A stretch of DNA of 64,000 nucleotides from Cryptomeria japonica (Eukaryota; Streptophyta; Pinopsida; Cupressales; Cupressaceae): contig NC_081413.1 in the NCBI RefSeq assembly GCF_030272615.1, positions 330,791,302-330,855,301 of the forward strand. The letters are read 5' to 3'. The notes beneath the pieces were generated by a model. The model was not told the origin of the DNA, did no database searches, and saw only the letters and a program-made list of their open reading frames with translations. Position numbers and translations under genes: made by a program. Numbering within the stretch: the stretch's first letter is position 1; each line of letters opens with the position of its first letter. Below, piece after piece: positions 35,784-47,665 of the stretch.

Positions 35784-36189
35784 TTTTTTATTTTTCGATT
35801 TTTAGGGATTTTTTTCAGTTTATGAATTTTTTTTCAGGACATAATATGATATTTTTGGATTTTTTCAGCTATGCCCCGAGTGTCTGGCAAGGCAAGGAAT
35901 ATTATGAGTGGATGAATGAACTGTTGAGGTGAAGATGGATAGAAGAAAGATGGAGGTAACTTATTATGGAATCATAGATGAGTTGGTTTCTAAGGACTAT
36001 CGTGCAATGGATAAAATGTTTCCAAGCTAAGGGATTTGACAATGTAAGGTGATGGAATGGTGCATTGAATGGAATGTGGTCTACATGAAGGGACATGTCA
36101 AGAGTTTTTTTGAAACCATGTTTTTGTATTTTCTTTTTGTCCTTAGTTTTGATCAAGATCAAGGGATAGAAAGGGAATATGGATAGAGA

Positions 36190-36700
36190 TAGGATATGGA
36201 TAGAAGAAGCAAGATTGTACATAGTGATGGGTGATGGAAGCAAGGAATAGATATGATAAGGTATATGGACTAGAATGTATGGATAAGATGAAGCAAGATC
36301 ATAGATAGTGATGGATGATGTTTATGAAGATCTTTAGCTTTGTCAAGATCAAAGATGGAAAAATAGGATGGATTTAGATAGGGTAATGGACTAGAAGGTA
36401 TGGATAAGGTGAAGCAAGATCATAGATAATGATGGATGATGGAACCAAGGAATAGATATGATAAGGGATATGGACTAGAAGGTACAGATAAGGTGAAGCA
36501 AGACCATAGATAGTGATGGATGATGGAAGCAAGGAATAGATATGATAAGGGATATGGACTAAAAGGTATGGATAAGGTAAAGTAAAATCATAGATAGTGA
36601 TGGATGATGTTTATGAAGATCTTTAGCTTTGTCAAGATCAAAGATGGAAAAATGAGATGGATGTAGATAGGGTAATGGACATTGGAGGATGTATAATGGG
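36190..36700 (-). repeat. Higher-order tandem array in element E
   Basis: Units share TGGATAAGGTGAAGCAAGAT and ATAGATAGTGATGGATGATG. Two unit types alternate: a short one of about 84 bp (with CAAGGAATAGATATGATAAG) and a long one of about 122 bp (with TTTATGAAGATCTTTAGCTT). The long type occurs at about 36310 and 36610. No gene. Confidence 0.75.
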
Positions 36701-36790
36701 AGATGTGATAGAAAGGATAGAGTGGATGAAACTTGTCCCCAAGTGTAGAGGTCTCCATTTGCAAAAAGGGCGAAGTGTAAAATCGTCACA

Positions 36791-37490
36791 ACATCTAGTG
36801 CCACCCGAATAAGTGTTCCTGAACATTACAAAGATAGAAACCCAACACACACTTAAAACCTCTAGAAAATTCAACCAAACATATCTAGCGACTAGGAAGC
36901 ATACTCAAAAGGGAAGAAGAATCCCAAACTGGATCAAGGTACTTAGTCTTTGATTACCCATGTGTGTGCTAGTGGGTTTATTTCGGCTCATATGATCATT
37001 GTAATCTCTAGAATCTGGTGTGACTAGCTACATGAGTTATCATGACATTAAAAGCATCCTGGATAGAGCCTCGTTGTCAACAAGCATTCATAGCTCCGAT
37101 GGAGTTATCGTCATTATCTCACGAATATTGCTCCATTGCCAGCCAAGCATCCATAGCCTCGATGGAGTTGCTCACATGTTCCCAAAGCCAAGCATTTTGA
37201 TATTGCATTTTTTCTTTTCTTGCTCTTTTTTTTTTTTTTGATCCTTTGATATTGTTTTTTCTCTTATTGATTATTTTGTGCATTGACTTGTAAGAAATGA
37301 AGCTCGCATAGGTTTGAGAATTACAGTGGCACTGAAGTAGGATTTTAGATTTTTCACTAGCCATGTCTTCACCTAAGAGATCACAATGATATAGAGTGAT
37401 TGATCAAGTGTGTAAGATATAGTAATCTGAAGATGTCTGTATCAAGATACAACAAGTGATTCTCTTTTCGGATCGAGTATGCATCCCAAC
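36791..37490 (-). repeat. Gypsy-A-like 3' flank inside element E (fragment F)
   Basis: Inverted copy of 29450-30005 at moderate identity. Read on the minus strand it ends CTAGATGTTGTGACGATTTTACACTTCGCCC, of which the last part is a diverged LTR head starting at 36790 (quoted in part only: TGTGACGATTTTACACTTCG). Either a second Gypsy-A relative inserted here on the minus strand or E captured this end. Confidence 0.65.
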
Positions 37491-38145
37491 CAAAAGATAG
37501 TGTTAAAGAGGAACAACCTCAGATTCTAAAGTGTTTCATGAATAGATATATAGGAAATGAACTGAACACAAGATTGAGTATGGGCAAGCATATGATAAAA
37601 TGACACAAACGCCTATTTCATGATGAAGAATTTATGCAAAGGATTGAATGGGAAGGATGGAAGGATGGAAATGAGGTGTTGGATGATAGATAGGATGTTG
37701 GAAGATTTGAGCAAGAATAGATGGAAATGTTTTCCAGATCAATGTTGGCACACACCTCAAGAGGTGGTGGGGTGATGGAGGACAAGTGGATTTTGGATTT
37801 TGAGATTTTGATGGAGGAGTGGATGTGGAATTCGGGACATAAGGACCCCAAATTGATAAAGGAGGTGATGGAAGAATAGATTTGGGAAGTGGAAGATGTG
37901 TAGATGGACGATTGAAGGAAGTTTTTGGAACAAGAAGTCTAGATGCCACTTTTGATTTTTCTTTGGGATGCAATGATTTTATGGGAATCCACATTGATTT
38001 TTATTTTTATTTTCCTTCTGGTTCTTTGGAACGCATTGCTTCTATAAGAGACTTAAGAATCCACATAATTTTGCATTTTTCTTTTCTCATGATGGGCCTT
38101 TGTAGCCTTTTGGATATTGCTTTATTCTTTTGGATCAGATTTTTT
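37491..38145 (-). other. Decayed continuation of the E reading frame
   Basis: Short shifted frames at 37632-37994 and 37618-37851 (minus) still show the composition and words of the main frame (IWGPYVPNSTSTPP against ILGPYIPPSPAHMTP). The original protein therefore seems to have been longer, or its repeats were duplicated. Confidence 0.4.
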
Positions 38146-40041
38146 TTATTTGACATGTCTTTTAGATGAGACATGTTGATCTTTGGATGTATGTGGATTT
38201 TTGGACTTGTGGAATTTATTCTTGGCAACCAAATTTCTTCTAAAGGGAATGTGATTTATGGATGAATAAGAATGATACAGAGGTAGTTTGGATGGGTTTG
38301 TGTAGCTAGATGGTTGGAAGGTGCTCAAAGATGTGTGCCCTTTCTTATATTGATTTATGATAGGGCAATTGGATTGTGAGCTAGGGGTCATATGGGCAGG
38401 CGATGGAGGAATGTAGGGTCCTAAGATGGATGGAAGGGACGAAAACTTTGGATTTTGAATAAAAGGACCCAAAATGGATTTGAAGGATGAATAGATATTT
38501 TTATGTTGGAATTTAGAAGAAGAGACACTTGGATTTTGACATGGAAGAGGATCATGAAGTAGACTTGCTTGAATGAAAGTGGAGGAACCCATTTGATAGG
38601 TAAGTGGTTCATGAATAGATTTGATAGGGATGATTGGATCTTGAGGAAGATTAGGAGTATTATGACATGGAGATGAAGGGAATCTTTGACCTTGACTTGG
38701 AATAGGATTCTTGGAGTTTATGCTTTGCTCTTGATTTTGAATTGGATCACTGGAGTTTGCACTTTGCTCTTGATTTAAAATTGGATCATTGTGAATGGAA
38801 GGGATATCATGATCTTTCTTAGGAATTGGATATTGAATGGGACTTAGAAAGGCACTTTTCTCTTGATATGGAAGGGGATCATTGTGAATGGAATACAGAA
38901 GGATGAGGGGATCTTCATGAGATTCTTCATAGGTGGGATCTTGATCAAAAATTGGGTAGGATGGAAGGATTTGTTCTTGATGTTGATTTATTTTAGGACT
39001 CATTTCTTCTGACTTTGGATAGTCCTCTTGACATGGGGTAGGAGTTTGGATATGCATGGGAGACTCTTGGAAGATTTCAATACTTTGGCCTGATGAGAAA
39101 GGATTTTGAATGGGACTCACTATAATAGGATTATACGGTGTGATTGGGTCTTGAATTTCAGAAGCATGGAAGGGACTAGCATCATGAATTGCATTAGCTT
39201 GGAAACTTATCGTGAATAGCCCTTGGGAGGTTGGGTTATTGGATAGAGATGGTGCAAACTGCTCTTGTGTGACTTTAGGGAATGAGGAAATGGTGGAAGA
39301 TATGGAGGTTACTTGAGGTGCAAAGTCTTGAAGAGAAGAGCCATTGCTAGACATGGACAGATCACCTTGTTGCATGATAGGTGACACATTGACCATGTTC
39401 GATTGATGTCCAAAGGGTGATGTGTTTTTAAATACACTTGCATTCATTTGGGACACCCTTGGTGGTGTATTTGAAGACATAGGAGGATATTCACAGACAT
39501 GTGATGTGACTGAAGGCCAAATTGATTGTGTAATTGTGTGTGATCTTGGTAGTGGTTGACTTGTTTGTGCAATTTGTGGTGTTGAGAGTTGTGTCATTTG
39601 TTGTATTGGTTGTTGGACTTGCATTGTTGGATGTGTTTGTTGTTGATATTGATTTGTAATGTTTATTTGTGTGAGAATAGCTGGCATGTTTGATTGCATA
39701 ATAAGAGATCGCACATCAACTGGCTCTAAGTTTGTATTAGGACGTCCGAATTTTTGAAATAGTTTGAACATATGGGATCTACTCTCTTCACTTTATTTAA
39801 CCTTTTGTTCCAAGATCTCTATTTCTCGAGTTACTTTCTCTTCAAGTGACAGAGAAATAGGTATGACACTTGTTTGTTCTTGATAAGTTTGATGCACGTT
39901 TTGGGACAAGTATATGTTGGATTGAGATGATTGAGTGTTTGGTTGCAATGACATTGTCCCACGAAATTTGGAAGTTTGATAAAGGTAATGTTGTTTCCTA
40001 GAAGTTTGAGAGCTTGTTTCAACCATTGCACTATATGCCAT
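38146..40041 (-). pseudogene. Long Q/N/S/P-rich frame of element E (one stop)
   Basis: Codons run from MAYSAMVETSSQTSRKQ at 40041 to KDQHVSSKRHVK at 38146, about 631 in one frame, with a single TAA at 39793-39795. Residues 1-82 end in a short charged helix (SLEEKVTREIEILEQKVK). Residues 90-560 are rich in Gln, Asn, Ser and Pro, with repeats DPIxNQEQS, HNDPLPYQ and ILGPYIPPSP. The last 40 residues are strongly basic. There is no zinc knuckle, protease or membrane segment. By position (after the primer-binding site and leader) it could replace gag, and the low-complexity composition with basic tail is compatible with RNA binding. Function unknown; I recognise no family. Confidence 0.55.
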
Positions 40042-41040
40042 TTTTATTTTTTTTGAAGTTTAGGGATGAAATGCAATGCAACTAAAGGATGAAAGTGCAA
40101 CCCTATTTTTTGGATTTTGAGAATTTTGAAAATGGACAAATGAAACTGAGGATGACAAATGCAACCTATGTTTTTGAAAAAATTTGACAAATTGGATTAA
40201 GGAACAACAAGATGAAACCCTAAAGAATGACAATGCAACCTATATTTTTTGTTGTTTTTGACAAATTTCATCAAGGAATGACAATATGAAATCCTAAAGA
40301 ATGACAATGCAACTTTAGACTTGGACTAGGGAACAATCTAATTTTGAAGATAATGCAAAATGGAGAATGATTTGACCCTATGCCTAATGAGGATGAAGGC
40401 TATGCAAGGACTAAAACAAGGATTATGACAACTATGCAAGGAGTTATGTGAAGATTATGACAACTGTTCAAGGACTATATGCGAAGATTATGATGACTAT
40501 GCAAGGAGTTATGTGAAGATTATCACGACTGTGCAAGGACTATATGCAAATATTATGAGGACAATAATGGGGACTATGTGCAAAGACTTATGTAAAGTAA
40601 TGACGTAAATGAGGACTTACGCAAATGAGGACTATAATGAGGATGATAATGAGGACTATGTAAGGACGTAAATGAGGACTATAATGAGGATGATAATGAG
40701 AACTATAATGAGGATGATAATGAGGACTATGTAAGGACTTGTGCAAAGTAAGGACTATAATGAGGACTATAATGAGGACTATGCTGAGGACGATGCAAAA
40801 TCTAAGGACTCTCGGAAAACCTATGGTCACAAGTATGTAAAATTTTGGACTTTGTTGGATTGTATAATGTTTCAAGATAGACTCTGTTTCAAGCATCTTT
40901 GTTTGTTGGACAAGTCTGTTTTTCAATTCTAAGAACATTGTCTGAAGAGAAGTATAGCTGGATGAACTGTGTTTTGATGAACTCTGAGAATTTAGAGCTA
41001 CACAAGGTAGGGACTAAAATAGCTCAAATACTAACTCAAT
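40042..41040 (-). repeat. Tandem arrays in the element E leader
   Basis: 40060-40330 has units of about 75 bp with GAATGACAATGCAACCTAT. 40395-40560 has about 54-bp units with CAAGGACTATATGCGAAGAT. 40600-40800 has about 24-bp units of GAGGACTATAATGAGGATGA. The His/Tyr-rich minus frame across the last block is a by-product of the repeat. Confidence 0.7.
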
Positions 41041-41760
41041 ACTTGTTTAACACAACGGTACATACAAAAACATAGAAGACAGTCTTAGGCTGGATGGTGG
41101 AAATCGTTCAATGGGGCCCCTGCAACAAAATATCGAGACACGACGGATAGATAGAGTTTGGCAGCACTGGCTCCACTCCACGGCACACACTTCTCGGGCA
41201 TGCCAGTCTCTCTTACCCCGAAGATCTGAAGATCTTATCACCCATGATTTTCTATCTCATCATGCAAGGTACATGGAGGGTACCTATGGGGTATGATCCG
41301 CACCCCCAGAAACAATGAACGTGGGATTTGGATTACTAAGTTGGTTCTTATTGTAGGTTTCGAGAGGTCCCGATCCAACAATGGATTCTCAGAGCAAGTC
41401 ACTTAAGGCTTTAGTTAAGCTTATCAATGAGGGAAAGGCCCCCACATATGTCAAATTCACTCAACACTCTAGCCGCCTGACCAGTATATTTATATAGCGG
41501 CTCGAGAGTACGCTGAGAGAGATGATATCCCCAACACATCCCAATTTGAAGTACCTTTGTGGGGTGATGAAATCCCCAGTCAAAGATACCCCTCACTACT
41601 GAAAAGAAAAAGTGGGTGTCGTTATCACCTTTCCCTCTCTCCCAAGACCCTAAAGGCGAGTGGAAAGGTACTTAATGCAACAATAGGTCCACCCAAGACA
41701 CAAAAAAAAAAAAAATCCTTATATATCGCAATGTGTGATTTATTCTATTCATAAGGCAGA
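41041..41760. other. Unassigned segment of element E
   Basis: More balanced composition than its neighbours, with no frame over 65 codons. The words CTTACCCCGAAGATCTGAAG and TATTTATATAGCGG (a possible TATA) are noted. It may be a remnant LTR or an unrelated small insertion. No assignment made. Confidence 0.3.
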
Positions 41761-42600
41761 TTCATGTCAATTTTAAAGCCCAAACTGAGGTGTGAGATAC
41801 GCATGTGCATGTCTATTTTAAACACCAAAATGAACTGTGAGATCATGCACGTCAATTTTAATCCAAGATTTATTTTAAGCACCAAGATGAAGTGTGAGAA
41901 CATGCATGTCAATTTTAAACCCAAAATCCAAAAGTGAGTTAACCTGAAAGGATCTTGTAATCAAATTATCAGTAGTATCAAAATAGTCTGGCATTATCAA
42001 GTCTTCTTTGTACTTTCGTCACATGCTGCAAACAAACCATTAGTAGTAGAAATCAAAATGACAACATATATTAAAAAAAAAATCAACCCCAAAATAAAAT
42101 TACAAAGAAGATACCCCTGATGAATTTATGAGAACTTTCCAAAAATATAAGAATTTTAGAAAAAAGACATTAATTTGCACCTTGGAGAGCAGATTTATGG
42201 AAAAACATGAATTTTTAAAGATCTAGCTTTACGTTAATTATTTGACATCAAAATCAAAAGTGTAAAGAAGATACCCCTGTGACATTTTAAGAGATTTCCA
42301 AAAATGTAAGAATTTTAGAAAAAAATTCTGATTTGTGCCCAGAATTTAGAATTTATTAAAAAAATTAAAATGATCATATCTCAGTCAAACCAGATGGTAC
42401 AGATCCAATTTTTTTACTGTAGGCGTGTCTCGGGATCCTTAACCTGCTGTAAAAAAATCTCACGGAAATTTGTTTATTTGCTCCAAAAATCAAATATTTA
42501 TGAAAATAATTGCAACTACCATATCTCACTCAAAAATGATAATCTAAGGCTGATGTTTTTACTGTAGAGTCATGAGATGGTCATTAACGTACAGTAAAAA
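41761..42600 (-). repeat. Three duplicated blocks next to the element E primer-binding site
   Basis: 41761-41935: three units of about 60 bp with CATGTCAATTTTAAACCC. 42075-42350: two units of about 167 bp with AAAGAAGATACCCCTG and AAGAATTTTAGAAAAAA. 42370-42600: two units of about 160 bp with CATATCTCA and TTTTTACTGTAG...ACAGTAAAAAAATC. The last block has inverted halves TTTTTACTGTA/TACAGTAAAAA, so each unit can form a hairpin. Confidence 0.65.
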
Positions 42601-42834
42601 AATCATGGAGAAATTCGCAATATTTTAGAAGATATTATAAAATCTTTGAATAGGCTGCAATCTTGCCTGGAACTTGATTTGCACAATGTTAGCCTTGAGA
42701 TTTTTTAATAAAACACCAATTAATATCAGAAAACCTCTTAGAATATGAATTTAAAAGAGAGGTGTAGTTGCAAGATCCAATACCTATACCTCCAGGCATA
42801 CACAAAATTTCAAATCAGAATGTTGTTGAATTCA

Positions 42835-42848
42835 CGTCGGGTTCACCA
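42835..42848 (-). promoter_or_regulatory. Element E primer-binding site
   Basis: Minus-strand TGGTGAACCCGACG, three bases inside the 5' LTR, identical over 13 bases to the Tat-B site at 16794. It establishes the minus orientation of E and links E to the Tat group. Confidence 0.88.
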
Positions 42849-42851
42849 AAA

Positions 42852-44134
42852 TGTTATATGCTTAAAATCATCATTGCTTAACTAGAAATAATAAGGAAAA
42901 TCACGAATCCCTATTCTAGCTAAAGAATTCAAACAACATCAATGGAATAACACAATCAAAGCAATAAGGATGTAAAATATCAATTAAGACTCCCTATCTC
43001 ATGATCGCATATGGCTTCCATTGTTCTTCTCTTCTTCGTGGTATGATGGCTCTCAGATATTATTTTGGTAACCTACAGTTGACACAAAGATTCGAAGTTC
43101 GTGATTCGATTGAAAATGGAGAATTGATGCTGAATTTATAGATTTTTTGGTGAGATTGATTGAGAGGTGGAACAAAATGATTAAGAGGTGGAACTCAGGT
43201 GAGCTCACATATTAATTGATAGTTGATCTACTGATTTGGAGGTAGAACATCATAGATTGAATAGTTAATTGAGTTAACTGATTGAGAAAAAAGCTGATTG
43301 AAAGATGAAAAAGAATTATTGGAGGAGAATTAAAGAATGATGCAATAAATTAATTAATTGAAAAGATCGCCTATCAAAAATTTAATTGAAAAGATCAATT
43401 AAAATAGATGGAATAGTGAACTGGTTGATGACTGATTGAAAACTTTTTGGAAAAAAAAAAGTGGAAAATAGAAATAGAGATTGAAAAGATAATTGATTTA
43501 ATTAATTAATTAATTGAATTATTTAATTTAGCATGTGCTTGAACTTTGACTTTGATTTTCAATTTAATCCTTGCATGAGATTTAATTCAAATATTGAACT
43601 TATTTTAAATTCAATTTGTTATTTGAATATATTTAGAACTTGACTTTGATTTTCAATTTGATTTTTAAAATCATGCACATGTATTTGAATTTGAAAGAAA
43701 TTAGAAGAAATTAGTAGAACATGAATTTGACTTTCAAATTTGAGGAATTAATGAAATAAGATGAAATTAGAATTTGGTGATTTAGAATTGGAATTAGAAA
43801 AATTAATTAGTTAATTAAATAATTGAAAGAAATTATTTAATTATTTAGAAATTGAATTTAGTTAAATAATAAAGATTATTTAATTTAAAAGATTAAAATC
43901 ACAATTAATTAAATAATTAATATTTAGAAAAGGGTTAATGATTAAATAGAAAAGGGTTAATGATTAAGTGATTAGGATAAAAGAGAAATTGAAATAGGAT
44001 AATCAGTTATATGATGAAGAAATATGAATTTAGAAAAATAAGATTAATTATCTTAATTAAAAAATTAAAGAATTATTTAACTAATCAGAGGAATAATTAG
44101 TACATGATCAAAGAGACATTTTTAGGTGTCTACA
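42852..44134 (-). repeat. Element E 5' LTR
   Basis: Minus-strand start TGTAGACACCTAAAAATG at 44134, end CATATAACA at 42852. Very AT-rich, with AATTAATTAA runs. It contains a roughly 30-bp insertion (around 43365-43395) that the other LTR lacks. Confidence 0.9.
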
Positions 44135-47100
44135 AAGAACAATTTCAAGGCACGGGGAAAATTGGCTAAGTGAAAGGATTTCCTCTTTCGAAAACTTCGA
44201 ACAAGATTAAATTTCTCAGATATGGAAAAATGGTCAGTTGATGGAAAAATCTCCTTCCGGGACGATATGCACGAGATCACAAAAATATTACTTCAAGACA
44301 AAAAATCTCTCCAGAAAAATTATCTCCTAGAATTCTACACATACAGGATTCCTTCAAAGATGGACAAAATTGATAAAATTCTTTCAAGGAAAATCTTTCG
44401 AAATATCTTTACACACCTAAAATGGAAAGATTCTCACAATAAATGAGTTGACAACATGCAAGAAGAATATTCCATATTTATGACACTCAACTCAAGAATT
44501 TATAGAAGTTTCCATTTTTTAACTCAAAAAGCAATGCCAAGTTGAAAGAAGTTTTTCTCCAAGTGTGAAGAGGACATCTCATTGCTAGAATTCAAACTAG
44601 AGATTGTGCCAAGTGTCTCCGTAGGAAAGTTGGAAGTCGTCATAGCCAGATTCGTTGCATTTGCCATTAATGAACGGGATAATGGTCATCAAATTTTGGA
44701 CGAGAATCTATTAATTGCATAAGGGCATGATGGCGCATTTATTATTGGTGGACACTTTGATTGAGTGGTGGCTTATTCAATGCCTGACAACCGTCATATT
44801 TAAGAAGATAGTGGCTCATTAATGCATAATGAGCGATTTTGAATGTAGTGGTGCATTTATTGCATTATGGATGCCCTTTTTGGGAGTAAGGAACGATTAA
44901 TAGGTAGTGGCGTGATTCTTCAATTAATGATTATTCCCACTACTTGGCACTATATTTGGGAGTCTTTGGTCAAACCCTAATTAGGGTTTTGCATTTTCAA
45001 TCTCAATCATTGATTGATTTGTAATCTCGACCACCCGTTTTCCTCTTGATGACCTATAAAAAGGGTTCACCCCTTCATTTGTAAGAAAGGGAGAATTGTA
45101 TGAGATTGTTGCTGTAAGTTTCTAAAGTGATAATAGTGAAACATTAGCTTTTGGTGTTCACTTGTGTTGTTTCAAAACTTGCAAGGTTTTATCTTCCTCA
45201 CTTAGTTTAGATTTTTTTCAAGTATTTAGATAAATGAGATGGATTGCATTGCTTTGTGGTGAGATCTTATGCTCATACCTTTTGTTGGTAGATGATTTCT
45301 ATCCGTAGTGCAAGGTTGGAGTGAGCTATTTAATGTGCGTTCTTAATTTAGATTGTTGGATGAACATTGTTCTTTGATGGTGTTCATTAATGGTTTAAAA
45401 TCTTACAAACACAACCCCTAAAGATTGCACCTCCTTTATGTAGTTGTCTGATAGTGGCGAAGTAAAGTCTGGTCAATGTCGCTTGAGCTTTGTTATCTAT
45501 TAAGTTCTTAGATTTAGTCTAGTCCTTCTAAACCCTTTCTCGTTTTACTTTCCATGTTATTCATCGAAAAGACCCAAAAAAGAGTTATCCATTGCCAAAT
45601 CATCTGTAAGTCTCCTTGAATGTAATGTCCCCACTTCCTTGAATTGCCATCTAAATGCTAAGATTCACCTGTTAGCCATCTCCGCAAGTTAAGTTCAAAG
45701 GTTAGGAGATGTCGAAGGGCTTATACTCAGTCAAATTTGCAATTGGTGGAAGAAAAATCAAGAAAACTTTATATTAGAAGATTATAAGTTACTTTATTCT
45801 ATAAATAGCAATTTTATTAAAAAGTAACTTTTAAAAGTTAAAACATAATATATACCCCATGGTTCGACTCCCTAGGCCAAGTTTATTTTAAAAAGTGGGG
45901 GCTTTTACCATGATGAGCTCACCCTCAAGTTTGGACGCCATATTGGAGGGAAAAAGATTCCTTGGAATCTTTAATTTATACCATGTTGAGGTTCGATATA
46001 GGGTTTAGAGGCATAAAGTGAAGGAGGCGATTTATTTTGGGGCATCTTGGATTCCTTTTTAACAATTATCTCTACTTTGCAAGGTCTGCAACAGTGTTTC
46101 CAGCTCTGGCAGCCATAGGAGGACGAAAACCATCCAATCTTTGAAGGTGTGGACGAAATCCCACACTTCCAGCAATACCACGGCAGCATTATATGTTTAG
46201 CATCTGGTCAATAAGGGCCGTAATCAACAGATATCCACCTTTCTCGGCTTTGGCAAGTCTGTTTCATCAATTCTGGGCGGTTTGCAAGCAATTTCCAGCA
46301 GGTAGAGCAATCTAGTTTGCAAATCGTACCTCCTCCAGGCAGGGCAGTACCATCATCTCATGCCTGGGGACCATTAAAAATAATTACAAGGGTTTTCGAC
46401 CTGTTATTTAGCTCAGATTTCATTGTTGGTAAATAATAAAAGCAATCCACTAGTTTCTTCAGACAATTTGGCACGAGTGGGAGCAGTATGAACAATTCAT
46501 TGGGGTAAAGGTGTCATTTTTGAAGAGTCTGTGACTGGATCCAGACAAGGATTGCATTTGAATCATTAATTCTTCTCCAGATTTGTGTGGTAATTTATTT
46601 CAAGCATAATAAAACTTGCTGGAGCTGTTAGTGCATTGTAGAAGCTCCTCTATCAGCATTCTTTCTATTTCAACCAAATAAAGGGGCTCAACAGGACAAG
46701 CCTTAGATGCCATTTCTGGCTTTGAATGTCACAAATTTTGATTTAAATTTGATTGCATTTGTTTTCCATTCTTTGTTATCAAAACTACAAGTACAAAACC
46801 TCAAAAAAGCATAAAACTCGAAACTTCTCCAAAAAGAAAAACCAAAACACCTATTCGTTGGTCAAAGAGTTAGATTGAAACAAACAAATCAGATTAGTGT
46901 CAATTCCTAATTGGCATCTTTCATTGAAATTTCAGAAATTTATTTATTTCTTCTTCAAGTGTGTGTAAGTCCCCTTAGATTACCAGCAACATCAACCAAA
47001 CGAGTCTATATCCATCAAAAAGTCGCTAATACGCAGTTGGAACTTTGGAGTCAATGTATGATCTTCCTGCAATCTTAGCATACATATGATTTGGATCAAG

Positions 47101-47269
47101 AGAGGATAAAGTGACCGTTGGAACTTTATTCTGTGTTGGTGTGGTCATAAAACACCCGTCAACAGGTGGCACTAACGGTTTTAGTTGAGTTGGACATGGG
47201 TAGCATTTGACGGTCTTATGTTCTTGATATTATAAAAGGGATTGAAAGGGCCCAAACCCTTGCACAACA
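44135..47269 (+). other. Gypsy-A 3' LTR, part right of element E
   Basis: No gene. 44660-44930 has diverged repeats around GGTGCATTTATTGCAT and GGCTCATTAATGC. The TATA box at 45055 is followed about 30 bp downstream by the likely transcript start. 45600-46990 shows no domain on either strand. 47005-47269 is the LTR end shared with 8785-9045 and has a second TATA-like ATTATAAAAGGG (47228-47239). Confidence 0.5.
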
Positions 47270-47293
47270 AAATAGCCAAAAGGCAAATGAAAC

Positions 47294-47665
47294 ATGGATC
47301 ATGAGCAATGGGACAAACTAAACCACTTAACAAGAAAAAGAAGAGTGAGATGCAACTGTGGCCAAGCTGCCAAAAACAACAACAATCAAAAGATAAAGCT
47401 ACGACCCTGGAGATCCAACTTAAACAATGCCAAACCGTACTCTAAATGGCCTCAACCCCCTCCCTCTAGTATGAATTTGGGAGAAATATTTAGGAAGACG
47501 TTTCTTCTTCCTCCTAACGACAGTCCAAGAGATACTGTCCTCCAAGTCCTCGGAACGGGGGGAAGCAAGGGAGTTCCCCCATTGAGAGCCCATCTATTGC
47601 TCCTATATAAGATTAGGGGTTTAAGTCAAGCAAATTTACAGTTTTATACACTTGTTTTTTCATGA
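47294..47665 (+). CDS. Hypothetical 123-residue protein, doubtful
   Basis: Open frame starting MDHEQWDKLNHLTRKRRVRC 24 bp after the inferred Gypsy-A LTR end, with a TATA-like ATTATAAAAGGG 60 bp upstream. Basic N-terminus with NNNNQK, then a Pro-rich block and a moderately hydrophobic C-terminus; no family recognised. It may be a chance frame in LTR-flanking DNA. Confidence 0.2.
   Translation: MDHEQWDKLNHLTRKRRVRCNCGQAAKNNNNQKIKLRPWRSNLNNAKPYSKWPQPPPSSMNLGEIFRKTFLLPPNDSPRDTVLQVLGTGGSKGVPPLRAHLLLLYKIRGLSQANLQFYTLVFS

Larger units (their letters stand above)
31628..44134 (-). mobile_element. Element E, 12.5-kb non-autonomous LTR retrotransposon
   Basis: Two direct repeats, 31628-32871 and 42852-44134, of 1244 and 1283 bp. 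The minus strand reads LTR (start TGTAGACACC), primer-binding site (42848-42835), interior, polypurine tract AAAGAGGGGAAAA (32884-32872), LTR. Flanks GAGAA/AAGAA match in four of five bases, in the middle of the Gypsy-A LTR. The 10-kb interior has no gag, protease, RT or integrase, only two unfamiliar open frames and several tandem arrays. Size and structure fit a LARD. The LTRs differ by many substitutions and indels, so it is older than Tat-B. Confidence 0.9.
30006..47269 (+). repeat. Gypsy-A 3' LTR, about 4.4 kb, split by the TRIM and element E
   Basis: Starts TGTGACCTAATCACATATCA followed by the CCCCATTCC/AATGGGG palindrome. Pieces are 30006-30292, 30626-31627 and 44135-47269. A TATA box (CCTATAAAAAGGG, 45055-45062) lies in the last third. 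The last 265 bp match the 5' LTR remnant 8785-9045. The end at CACAACA (47269) is inferred from that match. LTRs above 4 kb are long but known in large plant genomes. Confidence 0.6.

Noticed and set aside
40588-40938. Minus-strand frame of 116 codons rich in His, Tyr and Ile-Val
   Set aside because: By-product of the GAGGACTATAATGAGGATGA tandem array; no coding features.
41047-41596. Small frames on both strands in the unassigned part of element E
   Set aside because: Under 65 codons, overlapping, and no recognisable motif.
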